Source: an uncultured Prevotellaceae bacterium
GTDB lineage: Bacteria > Bacteroidota > Bacteroidia > Bacteroidales > Bacteroidaceae
Reading direction: 5' to 3'
DNA length: 18,764 bases
NCBI GenBank assembly: GCA_902803455.1
Contig: CADCQC010000074.1
Coordinates: 1 to 18,764, forward strand
Shown one piece after another: positions 1 to 7,334 of the stretch; within the stretch, counting starts at the first letter, position 1; the number at the start of each line of letters is the position of its first letter. A program made the translations under genes and the position numbers. Below the pieces are notes generated by a model. It worked only from the letters and a program-made list of their open reading frames with translations, did no database searches and was not told the DNA's origin.

Positions 1-773
1 CTGCCGTTTTTCGACTTGTTGCCCACGGTGGCACGGATGGTTCCGTTGTAGCCGTCGAGGTTGGGTGCTGCTCCGGGCAGTTTGTTCATGACGATATTGA
101 GAACACCAGATGCACCTTCTGCATCATATTTCGCACCCGGATTGGTCACCACTTCGATGGTCTTTACAGCAGAGGCGGGCATGCTTTTGAACACCAAGGA
201 CGGGTTGCTCGAGAACATCACGTTGGGTTTGCCGTCCACATATACCTTAAACGATGCTGATCCATTGACCGTGATATTGTCCTGTCCGTCGACAGAAACC
301 ATGGGTACTTTGCGGAGCATGTCGAGCACCGTACTTGACTTGGCATCCGTGTCGTCTTCTACACGGTAACTCATTTTGTCGACTTCCATCTTTACCAAAG
401 GTTTTTGCGCCACCACTTCTACGCCGCTCAGCGTCTTGGCATCATCGGAGAGATAGATGGTATCCAGGTTCACCACTTTCTCTTTGCCCAGCGTGATGGC
501 CTGGCGTGACTCTTGTTTACCGATGCTGCTGAACACGATGTCGTAGGATCCGCTGCCTTCCACCTCATGGTTAAAGCGTCCGTCGGCATCCGTAAGAAAC
601 ATGTCGATGGGTTTTTCTTTTTGTGATGTCTTGAATATACGGATGGTGGCAAATGGTTCTCCTTCACCGAGGCTTTTGGAGACGACAACACCTTTCACGG
701 TGGTTTTCTGTGCCATGACCGATGCTGAGAGCATCAGAAGAACGGTCAAAATCAAACTTTTTATGGGTTTCAT
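1..773 (-). CDS. TonB-dependent outer-membrane receptor, 5' part (runs off left edge)
   Basis: The minus strand is open for 257 codons from an ATG at 773 to the window edge, so the stop is not seen. Residues 1-21 form a signal peptide (MKPIKSLILTVLLMLSASVMA, cleavage before QKTT). Residues of about 23-110 look like a carboxypeptidase-regulatory-like beta-sandwich (VKGVVV at its start, then TDADGRFNHEV). A plug-like domain follows, with the recognisable blocks TVLDMLRKVPMVSVDG, VYVDGKPNVMFSSNP and VVTNPGAKYDAEGASGVLNI. This order is typical of Bacteroidota receptors ending in an OMP_b-brl_3 barrel, which should lie beyond the window. The likely role is an outer-membrane transporter or TonB-linked surface protein; the substrate cannot be told. 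It has its own promoter and an upstream repeat shared with the TonB-C-terminal-domain gene at 10498. Family is confident; function is not. Confidence 0.9.
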   Translation of the reverse strand, partial: MKPIKSLILTVLLMLSASVMAQKTTVKGVVVSKSLGEGEPFATIRIFKTSQKEKPIDMFLTDADGRFNHEVEGSGSYDIVFSSIGKQESRQAITLGKEKVVNLDTIYLSDDAKTLSGVEVVAQKPLVKMEVDKMSYRVEDDTDAKSSTVLDMLRKVPMVSVDGQDNITVNGSASFKVYVDGKPNVMFSSNPSLVFKSMPASAVKTIEVVTNPGAKYDAEGASGVLNIVMNKLPGAAPNLDGYNGTIRATVGNKSKNG

Positions 774-810
774 GATGATATGTATTTTGTTATTTTACAC
801 ATTGACGATA

Positions 811-840
811 CAAAGGTAGTGGGGAAAACAACAACAGCAA
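811..840 (-). promoter_or_regulatory. Bacteroidota promoter of the TonB receptor gene
   Basis: On the minus strand the -7 box TACCTTTG (818 to 811) matches the Bacteroidota consensus TAnnTTTG. A TTG -33 box lies at 840-838 with exactly 19 bp between them. The start codon follows 37 nt after the -7 box, through an AT-rich leader. Confidence 0.75.
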
Positions 841-845
841 GTGGT

Positions 846-880
846 TTTTCGACGAACCAGGGTGTTTTTTTCGACCAAAT
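846..880 (-). promoter_or_regulatory. Paired direct-repeat operator upstream of the TonB receptor promoter
   Basis: Reading the minus strand, a distal copy ATTTGGTCGAAAAAA and a proximal copy GTTCGTCGAAAA (857 to 846) have GTCGA cores starting 22 bp apart (875 and 853). The proximal core starts 35 bp upstream of the -7 box and its element nearly abuts the -33 box, a position suited to an activator. The same arrangement occurs before the gene at 10498. The regulator is unknown. Confidence 0.6.
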
Positions 881-918
881 GCGGGAACGTGTGTAAAATC
901 AAGAAAAAAGAGTCTCTT

Positions 919-950
919 TTTGGTGGTTTCAAACATTTATGCTAATTTTG
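919..950 (+). promoter_or_regulatory. Promoter of the KDG kinase gene
   Basis: A perfect -7 box TAATTTTG (943-950) is preceded by TTTG (919-922) with a 20-bp gap, matching the Bacteroidota consensus. It leaves a leader of roughly 85-90 nt before the kinase start. It probably drives the plus-strand block beginning with the kinase. Confidence 0.7.
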
Positions 951-967
951 CTGATGATAATAGGAAG

Positions 968-994
968 CCCCACGTAGAGAATCGTCGTGCGGGG
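968..994 (+). other. Hairpin in the KDG kinase 5' leader
   Basis: CCCCACG (968-974) can pair with CGTGCGGGG (986-994) if one or two bases bulge, leaving a loop of about 11 nt. It lies inside the predicted transcript, 50 nt before the start codon. There is no U-run after it, so it is not a simple terminator. Its role, such as mRNA stability or a regulator site, is unknown. Confidence 0.35.
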
Positions 995-1043
995 TAGTAG
1001 AATAGTATCATTATCAAGTTATAAGGATTATTATTTTAGATGT

Positions 1044-2063
1044 ATGAACAAGCGAATTGTGACTTTTGGAGAGTTGTTGTTACGCTTCTCCAAACCAGAC
1101 CATAAGCGATTCACACAAGGAGAGCAATTGTTTGGTAATTTTGGCGGTAGTGAGGCCAATGTGGCGATTTCTCTCGCCACGTTGGGCGATGAGGTGGAGT
1201 ATGTCACCCGTCTGCCAAAGGGACAGATCGGTCTGGCTGCCAAGATGATGCTCAGGCAGTATGGTCTTGACGTGCGCCATGTGCTCACCGATGGTGAGCG
1301 GATGGGAGCCTATTATTTCGAGGGAGCAGCAGGATTCCGCAACAGTTCTGTCACTTACGACCGTGCTGAGTCGGCTTTTTATCAGATACAACCCGGTATG
1401 CTCGACTGGCATAAGATCTTGCGTGATGCCGCTGTCTTCCATACCTCAGGCATAGCGGGTGCCTTGTCAGAAAACGCCTCCGCCGCCACGTTCGAGGCAC
1501 TTGACGTGGCAGACGAGATGGGGGTTATGATCTCTTTTGACATCAACCACCGCAAAAACCTGTGGAAATATCCCGGTGCGGCTCCTGTGGAGACACTCAG
1601 CAGAATGCTTGAATATGCCGACATAATGTTTGGCGATGTCATCGAGTTTGAATTTCTGATGAACCATCCCAAGATACCGTTCCCTGCCACGACATCCGAC
1701 TATCAGATGGATTTGGATCCCTATCGCCGTTGGTTCGACGACATCCATCGTCGGTTCCCCCGCTGTCGTAAATGGCTCATGGGCATGCGCAACCAGGTTG
1801 ACGCCAGCCACCATCTGCTCACGGCATTGCTGTGGAGCGATGGTGAACTCTATTCCACCCGTATCTATGATGTGCAGGATATGGTGGATCCCATGGGGGT
1901 CGGGGATGCCTTTGCAGCAGGTCTCATCCACTCGGTGATGGCATTTCCTGATGACAACCAGCGGTGCCTTGACTATTCACTTGCCGCCTCCACTTTGAAA
2001 TATTCTTTCCCTGGTGATTTCAATCTTGCCACCGATGAGGAGATTACCCGTCTGATGGAATAA
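1044..2063 (+). CDS. kdgK: 2-dehydro-3-deoxygluconokinase (KDG kinase), PfkB family
   Basis: The 339-residue cytoplasmic PfkB/ribokinase-fold sugar kinase is predicted to phosphorylate KDG to KDPG, the step linking uronate (pectin, alginate) breakdown to the Entner-Doudoroff aldolase. The N-terminal substrate signature GGSEANVAISLATLG is at about residues 34-48. RMGAYYFEGAAGFRNS is the KDG-kinase-like lid/substrate region. The C-terminal PfkB signature DPMGVGDAFAAG (282-293) carries the catalytic base Asp288 in the anion hole, and PGDFNL near the C-terminus is typical of this subgroup. I chose the ATG at 1044 because MNKRIVTFGE aligns with the family start; the frame stays open back to a GTG at 987, but that codon lies in the leader hairpin. 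The pectin-type enzymes downstream fit the assignment. Other PfkB sugars cannot be excluded from sequence alone. Confidence 0.88.
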   Translation: MNKRIVTFGELLLRFSKPDHKRFTQGEQLFGNFGGSEANVAISLATLGDEVEYVTRLPKGQIGLAAKMMLRQYGLDVRHVLTDGERMGAYYFEGAAGFRNSSVTYDRAESAFYQIQPGMLDWHKILRDAAVFHTSGIAGALSENASAATFEALDVADEMGVMISFDINHRKNLWKYPGAAPVETLSRMLEYADIMFGDVIEFEFLMNHPKIPFPATTSDYQMDLDPYRRWFDDIHRRFPRCRKWLMGMRNQVDASHHLLTALLWSDGELYSTRIYDVQDMVDPMGVGDAFAAGLIHSVMAFPDDNQRCLDYSLAASTLKYSFPGDFNLATDEEITRLME

Positions 2064-2103
2064 ATGTGGACTTGATTTTATCTGCAAAAGATGATTTGAT
2101 GTC

Positions 2104-2121
2104 CAGACAATCTGTTTTTTT
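2104..2121 (+). terminator. Possible weak terminator after kdgK
   Basis: A short CAGA/TCTG stem (2104-2107 with 2111-2114) with a 3-nt loop is followed directly by seven T residues. The stem is only 4 bp, so read-through into cysS is likely even if it works. Confidence 0.25.
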
Positions 2122-2133
2122 AAGGGAAATGAT

Positions 2134-2141
2134 TAATTTTG
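2134..2141 (+). promoter_or_regulatory. Possible -7 box of a cysS promoter
   Basis: TAATTTTG matches the Bacteroidota -7 consensus perfectly and sits 22 bp before the cysS start. No good TTG -33 box occurs 19-21 bp upstream; the region there is T-rich. CysS may have this as its own promoter in addition to read-through from kdgK. Confidence 0.4.
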
Positions 2142-2163
2142 CACCATTCTTCACTTAAACCCG

Positions 2164-3660
2164 ATGATTATGCAACAGCCATTGATGATTTATAATACAC
2201 TGAACAGGAGGAAAGAACTTTTCAAGCCACTTCATGCACCCAATGTGGGGATGTATGTGTGTGGTCCCACGGTCTATGGCGACCCCCATCTGGGGCATGC
2301 CAGGCCAGCCATTACTTTTGATGTCCTGTTCCGTTATCTGAAGCATCAGGGCTATAAGGTGCGTTATGTGCGCAACATCACGGATGTGGGGCATCTGGAG
2401 CATGATGCTGATGATGGAGATGACAAGATCGCCAAAAAAGCCCGGCTGGAGCAGTTGGAACCGATGGAAATCGCACAGTTCTACACCAACCGCTATCACC
2501 ATGCCATGGAGGCGCTCAACGTGCTTCCTCCAAGTATCGAACCCCATGCCACCGGACATATTATCGAGCAGCAGCAACTTGTCAGGGACATTTTGGCCAA
2601 CGGTTTCGCCTACGAGAGCAATGGCAGTATCTATTTCGATGTCGAGAAATACAACCAGCAATATGGTTATGGCATCTTATCGGGGCGTAACCTCGACCAT
2701 GTGATCAATGCGAGCCGTGAACTCGATGGTGTGGGAGAGAAGCACCATCAGGCAGATTTCGCACTGTGGAAGAAAGCACAACCCGAGCATATCATGCGCT
2801 GGCCCAGCGAATGGAGCGACGGATTCCCGGGATGGCATTGTGAGTGCACGGCCATGGGAAAGAAATACCTGGGTGCTCACTTCGATATCCATGGTGGAGG
2901 AATGGACTTGATCTTCCCCCATCATGAGTGTGAGATAGCACAGGCGGTGGCCAGTCAGGGCGACCAGATGGTGAAATATTGGATGCATAACAACATGATC
3001 ACCATCAACGGACAGAAAATGGGCAAGAGCCTCAATAACTTTATCACCCTCGAGCAGTTCTTCACAGGGCAGCATGCCACACTCTCACAGGCCTACTCAC
3101 CTATGACGATCCGCTTCTTCATTCTCTCCGCTCATTATCGCGGTACGGTGGATTTCTCTGACGAGGTGTTGAAAGCAAGTGAGAAAGGACTGCAACGGCT
3201 GTTGAGTGGCATTGCCGACCTGGAGCGCGTGCCGGTGGCTAAGGAGTCGGATGCTGCCACACATCAGGTGGCGACCAGTCTGCGTGAGAAGTGCTATGAT
3301 GCCATGAATGATGACTTGCAGACGCCTGTGGTCATCAGTCTCCTCTTTGAGGCATGCCGTCAGGTGAATATCCTGCTGGATCATCAAGGGACTATCAGCC
3401 AAGACGATCTTGAGGAACTCGGTTCTGCCATGCGGCTCTTTGCTTTCGACTTGTTGGGACTCCGACCAGAGAAAGGCAACTCCAGTGATGCTCGTGAGAA
3501 GGCTTTCGGAAAGGTGGTCGATATGGTTCTTGAACTCAGGGCAAAGGCCAAGGCCGCAAAAGACTGGGCTACCAGTGACCAGATACGTGATGCGCTCAGT
3601 GCCGCTGGCTTTGAGGTAAAAGACACCAAGGACGGCGTCACCTGGAAACTCAACCAATAA
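2164..3660 (+). CDS. cysS: Cysteinyl-tRNA synthetase
   Basis: The 498-residue class I aminoacyl-tRNA synthetase charges tRNA-Cys in the cytoplasm. The HIGH motif appears as HLGH (residues 42-45) and the KMSKS loop as KMGKS (285-289). Zinc ligands expected from the E. coli enzyme are present: Cys33 in MYVCGPTVYG, Cys228 in GWHCECTAMG, and His253 and Glu257 in PHHECE. The C-terminal helical/DALR region and a terminal anticodon-binding segment (DTKDGVTWKL) are intact, so the gene is full length. Start: either ATG at 2164 or the next in-frame ATG at 2170 is possible. It lies between a sugar kinase and an unrelated membrane protein in the same orientation, 21 bp before the latter. Confidence 0.97.
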   Translation: MIMQQPLMIYNTLNRRKELFKPLHAPNVGMYVCGPTVYGDPHLGHARPAITFDVLFRYLKHQGYKVRYVRNITDVGHLEHDADDGDDKIAKKARLEQLEPMEIAQFYTNRYHHAMEALNVLPPSIEPHATGHIIEQQQLVRDILANGFAYESNGSIYFDVEKYNQQYGYGILSGRNLDHVINASRELDGVGEKHHQADFALWKKAQPEHIMRWPSEWSDGFPGWHCECTAMGKKYLGAHFDIHGGGMDLIFPHHECEIAQAVASQGDQMVKYWMHNNMITINGQKMGKSLNNFITLEQFFTGQHATLSQAYSPMTIRFFILSAHYRGTVDFSDEVLKASEKGLQRLLSGIADLERVPVAKESDAATHQVATSLREKCYDAMNDDLQTPVVISLLFEACRQVNILLDHQGTISQDDLEELGSAMRLFAFDLLGLRPEKGNSSDAREKAFGKVVDMVLELRAKAKAAKDWATSDQIRDALSAAGFEVKDTKDGVTWKLNQ

Positions 3661-3681
3661 TCACCCCAAATCTCAGGTGTC

Positions 3682-4731
3682 ATGAATAAAACAAGGAAAT
3701 GTCCGGGTTGCGGAAGGCAGATTTACCAGTTTGCACAGGTATGCCCTTACTGCAAGTGTGAGACCCATTTCGCCTCCATCGACGAGACGATGGCGGCGTC
3801 AACCGTCGAGAACGACCCCATAGTGGTGGAGGAATCTGCCGACAGCGATGTGGACAAGACCGAGGAAAAGGCAGACACGAAAGAAGGGCATCTCAGCCAT
3901 GTCATCCGTCACCTCAAGGAGGATGGCGAGAAAGTCAAGCAGGAATATGACCAGAAAATAGGCCGCAGATATTCCCGTTCGACCATTCTCATCGGTTCGG
4001 TGATCGCTGTCCTCTCACTGATCGTTTTAGGCTTTTTTATCGCCGTACAGATGATGGAGACGAAAACATTCAGCTTGAGCAGTTCTGTGGACAACGGACT
4101 CAAGGAGGTGATCGACAGTGTGGAAACCGAATTGTATCAAAGTTCCACCATCGTGGCAAAATTTCCCGACAGGCAAAGACATGCCATGTTCTATCTGAAG
4201 GACGGGCACCTCTACCGCTTTGATGCCATCTCGCAGGCCAACGAGGAAATCGACCTGATGAATATCAACCCCAAAGCCATCGTTGATTTTGAGGGAAGTG
4301 GCGTGCTCAATGCTTATTTGAGCACCAACGAGAAATATATCCTGATCATTGCCTCGCGCAATGCCGGCAATACAGAGTTCGGGTTCTATAGGTTGGGCAC
4401 CGATGGCCAGAACCTGGAAGTCATCGACAAGGGAAGAGTCTCTCCAGAAAAGGACGGCTATGTGGTGAGGACCGATGTACGCACGGCTACCTATGACTCC
4501 AATGGTGACAGGACAAGCGGTATCAGTAGCGCAGAATGGGAGAAGGTGGCACCAAAGGTGGAGAAACCCAAGAAGACCCAGGAAAACGTCACTCAGCAGG
4601 AGGAGCGTCCCAAGGAACATGTGTCGGTGACGGAGCAGATGAAACCTTCGGTCGATATTGCTACAAAACCCGCCGTGCCTGTGGTTCCTGAGAAAATCAC
4701 CATCAAGCCCGTGAGTCCAGCCCAGGAATAG
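3682..4731 (+). CDS. Zinc-ribbon single-pass membrane protein of unknown function
   Basis: The 349-residue protein is not recognised. Residues 7-24 form a zinc ribbon with CPGC (Cys7, Cys10) and CPYC (Cys21, Cys24). An acidic linker (about 34-68) and a charged helix (69-97) follow, then one membrane helix at about 101-122 (ILIGSVIAVLSLIVLGFF). There is no signal peptide, so the ribbon is probably cytoplasmic and residues 125-349 periplasmic. The outer part includes a mixed alpha/beta segment (about 130-275, with FYLKDGHLYRFD) and a Pro/Lys/Glu/Val-rich tail from about 280. It starts 21 bp after cysS and is probably co-transcribed. The topology resembles membrane sensors or scaffolds with an N-terminal ribbon, but no function is assigned. 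Confidence 0.8.
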   Translation: MNKTRKCPGCGRQIYQFAQVCPYCKCETHFASIDETMAASTVENDPIVVEESADSDVDKTEEKADTKEGHLSHVIRHLKEDGEKVKQEYDQKIGRRYSRSTILIGSVIAVLSLIVLGFFIAVQMMETKTFSLSSSVDNGLKEVIDSVETELYQSSTIVAKFPDRQRHAMFYLKDGHLYRFDAISQANEEIDLMNINPKAIVDFEGSGVLNAYLSTNEKYILIIASRNAGNTEFGFYRLGTDGQNLEVIDKGRVSPEKDGYVVRTDVRTATYDSNGDRTSGISSAEWEKVAPKVEKPKKTQENVTQQEERPKEHVSVTEQMKPSVDIATKPAVPVVPEKITIKPVSPAQE

Positions 4732-4813
4732 GCATACGACAAATGACGAGGAAGGAGGCTTTTCCTTCGGAATGGCCGATCCTTTCCCGATATCTTACTT
4801 AAAAAACAAATCT

Positions 4814-5632
4814 ATGAAACAATCAAGAACATGGTTGCTGACTGTGTGTCTTATGGCATGTCTTTCAGCAGGTGCGCAAACAGTCATCCAACATCCCTGG
4901 CAAGGAAAGCGTGTGGCCTATTTTGGTGACAGCATCACCGATCCCCGCAACAAAGGCTCACAGAAAAAATGGTGGAATTGGTTGAAGACTTGGCTTGACA
5001 TCGAACCATACGTCTATGCGGTGAGCGGCCGGCAATGGAATGATATCCCTCATCAGGCTGAGCAGTTGAAGTCACAGCATGGCGATGATTTCGATGCCAT
5101 CCTCATCTTCATTGGCACCAATGACTTCAATGCGGCTGTGCCCATCGGCGAATGGTATAACATCAGCGAGGACTCCGTGGAGGCTGCCGTGCACCGTCCG
5201 CGTGCCAACGTCCTTCGCCGCCACCGTTCCCCGTCGATGAACAAAGATACTTACCGCGGACGCATCAATATTGCGATGAAGCGGCTCAAAGAGATGTTTC
5301 CTACCAAACAGGTGGTGCTTCTCACACCTATCCACCGTGGTTATTTCTATGGAAATGAAAAGAATATCCAACCGCCAGAATCCTATACCAATGAGATTGG
5401 GGAATGGGTGGACGCCTATGTGGAGAGCGTGAAAGAAGCCGGAAACATCTGGGCTGTTCCCGTCATTGATCTCAATGCGACTTGTGGCTTCTTCCCGTTG
5501 GTTAAGGAACATGGCATTTATTGCCATTCCGCAGAGAAAGACCAGCTGCACCCCAATGATGACGGACAAGTGCGTATGGCCCGCACGGTGATGTATCAGT
5601 TATTGGCGCTGCCATGCACTTTCGAACAATAA
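4814..5632 (+). CDS. Exported SGNH/GDSL-family hydrolase (probable esterase)
   Basis: The 272-residue protein begins with a signal peptide. Cleavage after AGA (residue 21) is likely, although LMAC at 13-16 could act as a short lipobox. All SGNH blocks are visible: block I YFGDSITD with nucleophile Ser40, block II around VSGRQWND, block III IFIGTNDF with the Gly and Asn oxyanion residues, and block V DQLHPND with Asp243 and His246. Such enzymes remove acyl (often acetyl) groups from polysaccharides; the substrate here is inferred only from the neighbours, a tandem acetylesterase-like protein 41 bp downstream and a GH2 enzyme. The start at 4814 was chosen because the signal peptide begins there; the frame is open to an ATG at 4772. 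A GAAGGA/TCCTTC hairpin (4751-4768) without a U-run lies in the 82-bp gap upstream. Confidence 0.87.
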   Translation: MKQSRTWLLTVCLMACLSAGAQTVIQHPWQGKRVAYFGDSITDPRNKGSQKKWWNWLKTWLDIEPYVYAVSGRQWNDIPHQAEQLKSQHGDDFDAILIFIGTNDFNAAVPIGEWYNISEDSVEAAVHRPRANVLRRHRSPSMNKDTYRGRINIAMKRLKEMFPTKQVVLLTPIHRGYFYGNEKNIQPPESYTNEIGEWVDAYVESVKEAGNIWAVPVIDLNATCGFFPLVKEHGIYCHSAEKDQLHPNDDGQVRMARTVMYQLLALPCTFEQ

Positions 5633-5673
5633 TCGTGTCAGTCAAAATACCTTATCTATAATAGATTCCATTC

Positions 5674-7311
5674 ATGATGAGAAAATATCTGTTGACCATC
5701 ATTGCTGTCATGTATGCCGGTTGGATGACAGCGCAAGAAAACAGACCGCAAGGCCTGGAAGATGTGAATAAAGTGACAGACCTGACCCTTGACAGCCTTG
5801 ACAAAGTGAGACAGGCGCGGGTCAAACCTGGGAGCAGTAGAAAAGACAATCATCCCGTGCTTTTCCTTATCGGAAACAGTACCATGCGGAATGGCACGCT
5901 GGGCAACGGAAACAATGGCCAATGGGGATGGGGTTATTATGCCGAGGATTTCTTCGACAAAAACAAAATCACCGTTGAGAACCAGGCTTTGGGAGGAACG
6001 AGCAGCCGTACTTTCTATCGGTTGCTCTGGCCGGATATCCGCAAGGCATTGCGTCCTGGCGACTGGGTGATTATCAGTATCGGTCATAATGACAATGGTC
6101 CTTATGACACAGGACGTGCCCGTGCGAGCATCCCTGGCATCGATAAGGATACCGTGTTGCATGTCAATGTGCAGGAGATCCATAAGAATGACACGACATA
6201 TAGAGCGGAGGATGTCTATAGCTATGGCGGCTATCTGCGCCGCTTTATCAATGAGACAAGGGCTGCTGGGGCTTTTCCTGTACTCATGTCGCTCACCCCA
6301 CGGAATGCTTGGGAGAACGGAAAAGTGGTGAGGAAGATACACAGTGAATGGTGCCGTCAGGTGGCGGAAGAGGAACAGGTGCCTTATATCGACCTGAATG
6401 ATCTGTCGGCCACCAAATTGGAGGGCTTCGGTCCTGAGAAGATGAATTATTATTTCTTCGGCGACAAAATCCACACCAGCAAGTTTGGTGCGATGATGAA
6501 CGCACGGAGCGCTGCAGAAGGTATTGCTGCCTGCAACCACCCCTGGATAGGATTCCTCAAGTCTTGTCTTGTGGGAGTTGACCTGCCTGTGGCTGATGTG
6601 CAACGGGAAGAAGGCAAACCTGTGGTCTTCTTCACGGGCGACAGCACGGTGAAGAACAACGACAAGGATAAAGATGGCATGTGGGGATGGGGAGCCGTGG
6701 CGGAAGAGGTCTTTGATACCAGAAAGGTGACTCTCGCCAATTGTGCCATGGCCGGACGGTCTTGCCGCACCTTTCTTAACGAAGGACGTTGGGATAAAGT
6801 CTACAACAGTATCCGTCCCGGTGACTATGTGCTCATTCAGTTCGGTCACAACGATGTCGGGGCTATCGACAGCCTGAAGGAACGGGCTGACATCACGGGT
6901 ACAGCCGACACCTGCCATGTCTACAAACTCAAGTCCAACGGCAAATATGAGGTGGTGTACTCCTTTGGATGGTATTTGCGCAAGATGATCAACGACGTCA
7001 AGGAAAAAGGCGGTACCCCCATCTTGCTTTCGCTCACACCCCGCAACATCTGGCGTGACGGACATATCGAACGGCGGAATGATTCTTATGGAAAATGGTA
7101 TCGTGAGGTCGTGGAACAGACTGGGGTGGCCTTTGTCGATGTGCATAATATCACTGCCGATAAATACGACCGGCAGGGAGAAAAGAAAACGGCTGCGTTT
7201 TTCAACCATGACCACACCCATTCTTCACTCAAGGGAGCAAAAGCCAATGCGCAGAGTGTGGCCAAAGGACTTCGGATGATCGGTTCACCTCTGGCTAAAT
7301 ATTTGAAATAA
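5674..7311 (+). CDS. Tandem two-domain SGNH hydrolase, rhamnogalacturonan acetylesterase-like
   Basis: The 545-residue protein has a signal peptide (about 1-20, ending WMTA|QE) and two homologous SGNH domains. Domain 1 (about 60-290) has nucleophile Ser69 in IGNSTMRNG, GGTSSRTF, GHND with Asn139, and Asp264-x-x-His267 in DKIHTS. Domain 2 (about 310-545) has Ser324 in TGDSTVKNN, AGRSCRTF, GHND with Asn393, and Asp513/His516 in DHTHSS. Paired segments WGWG..AE and SLTPRN recur about 250 residues apart, showing internal duplication. The GHND/DxxH pattern is that of rhamnogalacturonan acetylesterases (CE12-like), which deacetylate pectin backbones. Block I of domain 1 is GNS instead of GDS, but the catalytic residues of both domains are kept. 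It lies 41 bp after one esterase and 23 bp before a GH2 gene. The start may be either of the two adjacent ATG codons at 5674 and 5677. Confidence 0.85.
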   Translation: MMRKYLLTIIAVMYAGWMTAQENRPQGLEDVNKVTDLTLDSLDKVRQARVKPGSSRKDNHPVLFLIGNSTMRNGTLGNGNNGQWGWGYYAEDFFDKNKITVENQALGGTSSRTFYRLLWPDIRKALRPGDWVIISIGHNDNGPYDTGRARASIPGIDKDTVLHVNVQEIHKNDTTYRAEDVYSYGGYLRRFINETRAAGAFPVLMSLTPRNAWENGKVVRKIHSEWCRQVAEEEQVPYIDLNDLSATKLEGFGPEKMNYYFFGDKIHTSKFGAMMNARSAAEGIAACNHPWIGFLKSCLVGVDLPVADVQREEGKPVVFFTGDSTVKNNDKDKDGMWGWGAVAEEVFDTRKVTLANCAMAGRSCRTFLNEGRWDKVYNSIRPGDYVLIQFGHNDVGAIDSLKERADITGTADTCHVYKLKSNGKYEVVYSFGWYLRKMINDVKEKGGTPILLSLTPRNIWRDGHIERRNDSYGKWYREVVEQTGVAFVDVHNITADKYDRQGEKKTAAFFNHDHTHSSLKGAKANAQSVAKGLRMIGSPLAKYLK

Positions 7312-7334
7312 GTGAGTGCATAAAATTTTATCCC

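Noticed and set aside
987..1043. Upstream GTG start for KDG kinase
   Set aside because: The 19 extra residues do not resemble the family, and the GTG sits inside the leader hairpin; MNKRIVTFGE at 1044 is the expected start.
3016..3030. KMGKS instead of KMSKS in CysRS as a sign of loss of function
   Set aside because: Bacteroidota CysRS proteins that I know carry the same form, and all zinc ligands and the HLGH motif are intact.
4751..4768. GAAGGA/TCCTTC hairpin before the first esterase gene as a terminator
   Set aside because: The stem is 6 bp and no U-run follows; the flanking sequence is G/A-rich, so termination is unlikely.
5656..7221. A 521-codon open frame on the minus strand opposite the tandem SGNH gene
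   Set aside because: It lies wholly antisense to a gene with two intact catalytic domains, shows no recognisable motif, and is rich in His/Ile/Val stretches typical of a codon-bias shadow.
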